Below, one piece after another: positions 6,669 to 10,286 of a stretch of DNA of 10,286 nucleotides; position 1 is the stretch's first letter; each line of letters begins with the position of its first letter. Location of the stretch: contig JAIITD010000049.1 in the NCBI GenBank assembly GCA_022737715.1, positions 1 through 10,286 on the forward strand, read 5' to 3'. The DNA is from Veillonella sp. Lineage in GTDB: Bacteria > Bacillota > Negativicutes > Veillonellales > Veillonellaceae. The position numbers were made by a program, and so were the translations under genes. Below the pieces are notes generated by a model. The model was not told where the DNA came from, made no database searches, and saw only the letters and a list, made by a program, of their open reading frames with translations.

Positions 6669-6697
6669 ATTATAAGTTTTTTAAGGGTAAAAATATT
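6669..6697 (-). promoter_or_regulatory. Possible promoter of the membrane-protein pair
   Basis: A perfect TATAAT stands on the minus strand at 6669-6674, about 50 bases before the ATG at 6618. At 17-base spacing the -35 position (6692-6697) is AATATT, which does not match TTGACA. Chance TATAAT boxes are common in sequence this AT-rich, so support is moderate. Its position just after the tyrS terminator fits. Confidence 0.4.
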
Positions 6698-6714
6698 AAA
6701 ATAGTCTTCTATCA

Positions 6715-6753
6715 AAATAATAGGGAGCTAATTATATCAGCTCCCTATTATTT
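6715..6753 (-). terminator. Intrinsic terminator of tyrS
   Basis: A 15-bp perfect stem (6715-6729 with 6739-6753, core TAGGGAGCT/AGCTCCCTA) encloses a 9-base loop. The minus-strand 3' side runs out as TATTATTTT. It lies 35 bases after the tyrS stop codon and separates tyrS from the membrane-protein pair. Confidence 0.85.
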
Positions 6754-6787
6754 CTATATTAATATTATTTACTCAAAAAATTATCAA

Positions 6788-7996
6788 CTAATTAAATTTA
6801 ATTTTGATAAATTTACGTTTACCTACTTGAACGATCATACCGTCTTCAAGAACTAGGTTTTCTTCGCCATATTTTTCGCCATTGACTTTGAACGCACCAG
6901 CTTTAATGGAGCGGCGTGCTTCACCATTAGAAGCAGTCAAACCAGCATCCGTACAGAATTGTGGTACGAAAATTGCTTCGCTAGGTTTATCAATAGCATA
7001 TTCAGGAATATCGGTTGGCAATGCATGTTGTTGGAATACGCGTTTAAATTCATCTTCCGCTTCTTGCGCTGCTTGTTCACCATGATATAAACGAACGATA
7101 GTTTTTGCCAATTGCATTTTTGCATCACGTGGGTGTAATGTGCCATTTTCCAAACGTTCTTCCATGTCGTCTTGATCTTCGATAGACATATCTGTAACGA
7201 GCATGAAGTAACGCATCATCAATTCATCAGGAATAGACATTGCTTTACCATACATATCTTTAGGTGCTTCATCGATACCGATGTAGTTGCCCAAGGATTT
7301 ACTCATTTTTTGAACGCCGTCAAGACCTTCAAGCAATGGCATAGTAATAACTACTTGTGGCTCTTGTCCTGCCAAATCTTGCAAGTGACGACCCATTAGT
7401 AAGTTGAAAGTTTGATCTGTACCACCAAATTCAACGTCTGCATGCAATGCAACAGAATCTTGACCTTGCATCAATGGGTACATGAATTCATGTACGCCAA
7501 TAGGACGACCTTCTTTGTAGCGTTTATCAAAGTCATCGCGCTCCATCATACGTGCTACTGTATAAGAACTTGCCAAGCGAAGTACATCGGCAAAGTTCAT
7601 GGATTCAAGCCATTCGCTATTATCGCGTACAATTGTTTTTTCAGGATCTAGTACCTTGAAGATTTGAGTCTTATAGGTTTCCGCATTTTTTAATACTTCT
7701 TCCTTAGTAAGTGGTGGGCGTGTTACGCTTTTACCAGTAGGGTCACCGATACGTGCTGTGAAGCCGCCGATTACAATAACCACTTGATGGCCAAACTCTT
7801 GGAACAAGCGAAGCTTACGAAGTGGTACGGTATGACCTAAATGAATGTCAGGAGCCGTAGGATCGAGGCCCAATTTTACGATCAATGGTTTATTTTCTTT
7901 AATAGATCGTTCTATTTTTTTGACTAAGTCTTCTTCATTAATTATTCCAGATACGCCATGTGTAATTTGGCGCACTTGTTCTTGTGCTGTAATCAT
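6788..7996 (-). CDS. tyrS: Tyrosyl-tRNA synthetase (KMSKS clade)
   Basis: The 402-residue class I aminoacyl-tRNA synthetase charges tRNA-Tyr with tyrosine in the cytoplasm. The Rossmann catalytic domain shows the HIGH-type motif HLGH (52-55, in LDPTAPDIHLGHTVPL), the tyrosine-pocket stretch YPLMQGQD (173-180), GGTDQ (191-195) and KMSKS (230-234). The C-terminal S4 RNA-binding domain occupies about 342-400 (SNGEARRSIKAGAFKVNGEK). The KMSKS form and overall length place it with the Bacillus TyrZ-like clade rather than the E. coli KFGKT clade. The reading frame extends upstream to 8038, but ATG at 7996 has AGGAGG 6 bases ahead and the predicted transcription start lies near 8022, so the shorter start is correct. 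It diverges from the PBP gene and ends in its own terminator. No T-box leader fits in the short 5' region. Confidence 0.96.
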   Translation of the reverse strand: MITAQEQVRQITHGVSGIINEEDLVKKIERSIKENKPLIVKLGLDPTAPDIHLGHTVPLRKLRLFQEFGHQVVIVIGGFTARIGDPTGKSVTRPPLTKEEVLKNAETYKTQIFKVLDPEKTIVRDNSEWLESMNFADVLRLASSYTVARMMERDDFDKRYKEGRPIGVHEFMYPLMQGQDSVALHADVEFGGTDQTFNLLMGRHLQDLAGQEPQVVITMPLLEGLDGVQKMSKSLGNYIGIDEAPKDMYGKAMSIPDELMMRYFMLVTDMSIEDQDDMEERLENGTLHPRDAKMQLAKTIVRLYHGEQAAQEAEDEFKRVFQQHALPTDIPEYAIDKPSEAIFVPQFCTDAGLTASNGEARRSIKAGAFKVNGEKYGEENLVLEDGMIVQVGKRKFIKIKFN

Positions 7997-8002
7997 GGAA
8001 AT

Positions 8003-8008
8003 CCTCCT
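8003..8008 (-). promoter_or_regulatory. Ribosome binding site deciding the tyrS start
   Basis: AGGAGG on the minus strand lies 6 bases before ATG at 7996. The in-frame upstream start at 8038 would overlap the promoter -10 box (8029-8034) and is therefore rejected. Confidence 0.9.
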
Positions 8009-8028
8009 ACATAAAATCTGTTCTCTAT

Positions 8029-8057
8029 AGTATACCATTATAAATAGGCTTTCACAA
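8029..8057 (-). promoter_or_regulatory. Promoter of tyrS
   Basis: The minus strand has TTGTGA (8052-8057), a 17-base spacer and TATACT (8029-8034), four and five matches of six to the sigma-70 consensus. The predicted start near 8022 leaves a leader of about 25 bases. Confidence 0.75.
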
Positions 8058-8070
8058 TTATATATAGTGT

Positions 8071-8098
8071 TTGTTTTATGTCTTTTATGGTATACTAT
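8071..8098 (+). promoter_or_regulatory. Promoter of the class A PBP gene
   Basis: TTGTTT (8071-8076) is followed after 16 bases by TACTAT (8093-8098), with the overlapping TATACT at 8091-8096. The surrounding ATGGTATACTAT (8087-8098) is the exact reverse complement of the tyrS -10 region (8027-8038). The leader would be about 50 bases, with AAGAGGTGA (8141-8149) as ribosome site for the ATG at 8154. The -35 match is weak. Confidence 0.6.
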
Positions 8099-8153
8099 TT
8101 ATAACTGCGTAATATATTTTACGTTATATTTACTTTAAAAAAGAGGTGACTCT

Positions 8154-10241
8154 ATGGGTAATAACTCAAATATGAGAGCTCGTCGTAAGCCAGCTCCTAA
8201 CCCGAGCAATCCAAAGGCATCAACTAAAAAGACGATTTGGATGATTGTATTATTACTTGTTCTTATTGTAGCCGGTGGCGGTTGTGGATTTATAAGTGCT
8301 ACCATGTCTAACCTTCCAGATGTATCTAATGTACGACCATCTGCATCGTCTCAGATCTATGACGTACATGGCAATTTAATTACTACGGTTCATTCCACAG
8401 AGAATCGTTTGCCAGTTCCAATTAACGAAGTACCAAAAGAATTACAAGATGCTTTTGTAGCTACTGAAGACTCTCGTTTTTATAGCCATCATGGTATCGA
8501 CCCTATCGGTATTTTACGTGCCATCTGGGTTAATGTTGTGCATAGTGGTGTAGCCGAAGGTGGTTCCACAATTACACAACAATTGGCTCGTAATGCATTT
8601 CTTTCCCAAGACAGAACGCTCAAACGTAAAATTTCCGAAGCTTTATTAGCACTTAAAATCGAACAGCACTATACAAAACAAGAAATCCTTGAAATGTATA
8701 TGAACCAAATTTATTTTGGTCAAGGGGCTTATGGTGTTCAATCTGCTGCTCATGTTTACTTTGGTAAAGATGTACGCGATTTAACATTAGCCCAATGTGC
8801 TATGCTTGCTGGGTTACCTCAAAGTCCTAACTACTACTCCCCATTCAACAACTTAGAAGCTGGTAAAAAACGCCAAGCCGTTGTATTGGGCCAAATGGTT
8901 AAGTATGGTTACCTCTCACAAGATAAAGCCGATGCAGCTCGCGAAGCAGATTTAGGTTTGGTTGCTAAACAAGAGCAAACTCACGAAAACAACAATGCAT
9001 CCTATTTTATCAACTACGTAATTGCTCAAATTTCTGAAAAATATGGTGATGATGCAATCTACAAAGATGGTTTAAAAATTTATACCACTCTCGATATGGA
9101 TGCGCAAAATGCGGCGGTTGCAGCAATGCAAAATCTACCAACTATGTATACTGACCAAAATGGTCTACACCAACCACAAGGTGCTATCGTAGCAATGAAT
9201 CCACATAATGGTTATATTGTTGCCATGGTCGGTGGTCGTGGAGATGATGCCTTTAACCGTGCATCACAAGCGGAACGTCAACCAGGCTCTGCTATGAAAC
9301 CATTCGTTTACTTAGCTGCTATTCAATCTGGTAAAACTCCAGGTTCCATTGTTGATGACAGCCCTGTTGATTTTAATGGATGGCGTCCTCAAAACTATGA
9401 ACGAAACTTTGAGGGTAATATTACATACCGCTATGCATTACAACATTCTCGTAACGTACCAGCTGTAAAAATCGCTGATGAAGTTGGTATGTCTAAGATT
9501 ATCGACTTAGCTAAGAAGATGGGTATTACTACCTTAACTGATGAAGATAACAACTTATCAACAGCACTCGGTGGTTTAACTCATGGTGTTTCACCATTGG
9601 AAATGGCAGAAGCTTATGGCGTACTCGCTAATGGTGGTGTTAAGGTTCAACCTACAGCAATCATAAAAATCGTGGACCGCAACGGACAAGTGGTGGAAGA
9701 AAATTCCATCCAAGAAAAGCGCGTCGTTGAAGAAAAAGATGCTGCTATCATCACTGATATGTTAGAATCTGTTATTAATGGTGGTACTGGTGGCAATGCT
9801 GCTATCGGTAGACCTGCAGCTGGTAAAACAGGTACAACAGATGATGAAAAAGATGCTTGGTTCGTTGGATATACGCCTGATTTAGTTGCTGCTGTTTGGA
9901 TTGGCGATGACTACGGATCTGAAACATTAGGTATTACTGGTGGTTCAACGCCAGCTGTAATGTGGAGACAATTTATGTCGGCCGCATTAGCCAATACCCC
10001 TGCTTCCGACTTTAATGTACCAGCTAGCGCTCAAGCAGCTGTTAGTGAAGGACATTACAATCCGGTGAAAGAAGCTCCAAAAAAAGACGACAAAGACAAA
10101 AAAGATGACAAAGATAAAAAGGATGATAAGAATAAAAATGATGCAATCTCAAAAGATGATGACTCATCCTCCAAGGTAGAATCTACCGATTCTAAACCAA
10201 GTCAATCTAAGTCTAAAAAAGATAAGAAGAAAGATCACTAA
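8154..10241 (+). CDS. mrcA: Class A penicillin-binding protein (bifunctional transglycosylase/transpeptidase, PBP1A type)
   Basis: The 695-residue bitopic membrane protein polymerises glycan strands from lipid II and cross-links the stem peptides outside the cytoplasmic membrane. A short basic cytoplasmic tail (1-26) precedes one transmembrane segment (about 27-48). The GT51 domain (about 65-240) has catalytic Glu105 in ATEDSRFYSHHG, plus GGSTITQQLARN (136-147) and EILEMYMNQIYFGQGAYGVQ. The transpeptidase domain (about 305-620) has the acylated Ser379 in SAMK (379-382), SRN (432-434) and KTG (558-560). The C-terminus (about 640-695) is a Lys/Asp/Ser-rich disordered tail that includes a tandem 6-residue repeat. 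ATG at 8154 follows AAGAGGTGA. It diverges from tyrS and appears monocistronic, with a likely terminator directly after it. The symbol follows the E. coli PBP1A naming; ponA would be equally valid. Confidence 0.94.
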   Translation: MGNNSNMRARRKPAPNPSNPKASTKKTIWMIVLLLVLIVAGGGCGFISATMSNLPDVSNVRPSASSQIYDVHGNLITTVHSTENRLPVPINEVPKELQDAFVATEDSRFYSHHGIDPIGILRAIWVNVVHSGVAEGGSTITQQLARNAFLSQDRTLKRKISEALLALKIEQHYTKQEILEMYMNQIYFGQGAYGVQSAAHVYFGKDVRDLTLAQCAMLAGLPQSPNYYSPFNNLEAGKKRQAVVLGQMVKYGYLSQDKADAAREADLGLVAKQEQTHENNNASYFINYVIAQISEKYGDDAIYKDGLKIYTTLDMDAQNAAVAAMQNLPTMYTDQNGLHQPQGAIVAMNPHNGYIVAMVGGRGDDAFNRASQAERQPGSAMKPFVYLAAIQSGKTPGSIVDDSPVDFNGWRPQNYERNFEGNITYRYALQHSRNVPAVKIADEVGMSKIIDLAKKMGITTLTDEDNNLSTALGGLTHGVSPLEMAEAYGVLANGGVKVQPTAIIKIVDRNGQVVEENSIQEKRVVEEKDAAIITDMLESVINGGTGGNAAIGRPAAGKTGTTDDEKDAWFVGYTPDLVAAVWIGDDYGSETLGITGGSTPAVMWRQFMSAALANTPASDFNVPASAQAAVSEGHYNPVKEAPKKDDKDKKDDKDKKDDKNKNDAISKDDDSSSKVESTDSKPSQSKSKKDKKKDH
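10086..10139 (+). repeat. 18-bp coding tandem repeat in the PBP tail
   Basis: Three 18-bp units (10086-10103, 10104-10121, 10122-10139) encode DDKDKK, DDKDKK and DDKNKN, residues 645-662 of the PBP. The units differ mostly at third codon positions, so the array is not a fresh duplication. The tail is predicted to be extracytoplasmic and disordered. Confidence 0.8.
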
Positions 10242-10262
10242 CTAGTAGCTGATTAACATGCT

Positions 10263-10286
10263 AAGAGGCAAAACCATATGGTTTTG
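10263..10286 (+). terminator. Terminator of the PBP gene, cut by the window end
   Basis: CAAAACC (10269-10275) pairs with GGTTTTG (10280-10286) around an ATAT loop. The left arm is preceded by AAGAGG (10263-10268), whose complement and U run would lie just beyond the window. It begins 22 bases after the stop codon. The hairpin is visible; the U run is not. Confidence 0.65.

Noticed and set aside
5340..6720. Mobile element or genomic island carrying the two membrane genes
   Set aside because: AT richness is suggestive, but no transposase, integrase, terminal repeats, target duplication or tRNA attachment site is visible.
6882..8030. Short plus-strand frames and an alternate minus-strand frame within tyrS
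   Set aside because: They are out-of-frame readings of a clearly conserved tyrosyl-tRNA synthetase.
8108..8123. CGTAA...TTACG inverted repeat in the PBP leader
   Set aside because: Five base pairs in very AT-rich sequence is within chance, and nothing conserved accompanies it.
7997..8153. T-box riboswitch controlling tyrS
   Set aside because: A convincing promoter (8029-8057) puts the tyrS start about 25 bases before the ATG, far too little room for a T-box, and no T-box sequence or antiterminator is visible.
8250..8300. Lipoprotein lipobox at Cys44 of the PBP
   Set aside because: The residues before the Cys are Gly-Gly-Gly, not a normal lipobox, and class A PBPs keep this segment as an uncleaved membrane anchor.

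Overview
The window looks like chromosomal core sequence from a low-GC Firmicutes-type bacterium. My best guess is the Negativicutes, possibly Veillonella or a relative; this is inferred from gene families and is not proven here. The clues are strong AGGAGG-type ribosome sites, a CcpN-type repressor next to a PSRP-type bifunctional kinase, a PEP synthase rather than a PPDK beside them, and a second-clade (KMSKS) tyrosyl-tRNA synthetase.

Layout: the 3' end of rpmB (ribosomal protein L28, + strand) meets a converging minus-strand block at a shared terminator (184-217). In their own reading direction the minus-strand genes run tyrS (7996 to 6788), two small unrecognised membrane-protein genes (6618 to 6010 and 5987 to 5394), ppsA (5244 to 2863), ccpN (2756 to 2109), ppsR (2105 to 1284) and dgt (1216 to 227). 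A class A penicillin-binding protein gene (8154-10241, + strand) diverges from tyrS. The window ends inside what looks like its terminator. No intergenic stretch exceeds 300 bases, and I see no tRNA, CRISPR array, insertion sequence or phage gene.

The functional core is a compact control module for making phosphoenolpyruvate from pyruvate. PpsA makes PEP. PpsR is the kinase/pyrophosphorylase that switches PEP synthase off and on at a threonine beside the catalytic histidine, and both residues are present (Thr411, His413). CcpN is a HTH plus twin-CBS repressor known in Bacillus for controlling gluconeogenic genes. A 27-bp block over the -10/+1 region of the ppsA promoter recurs at the ccpN promoter with 24 of 27 positions identical. 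It is a good candidate for a shared operator, although part of the match is a promoter element also seen upstream of tyrS and mrcA.

The least explained part is the AT-rich pair of hydrophobic proteins at 5394-6618. They appear to be diverged tandem paralogues with about five membrane segments each. Several start sites were moved to the codon that a ribosome binding site supports: ccpN to GTG at 2756 and tyrS to ATG at 7996.
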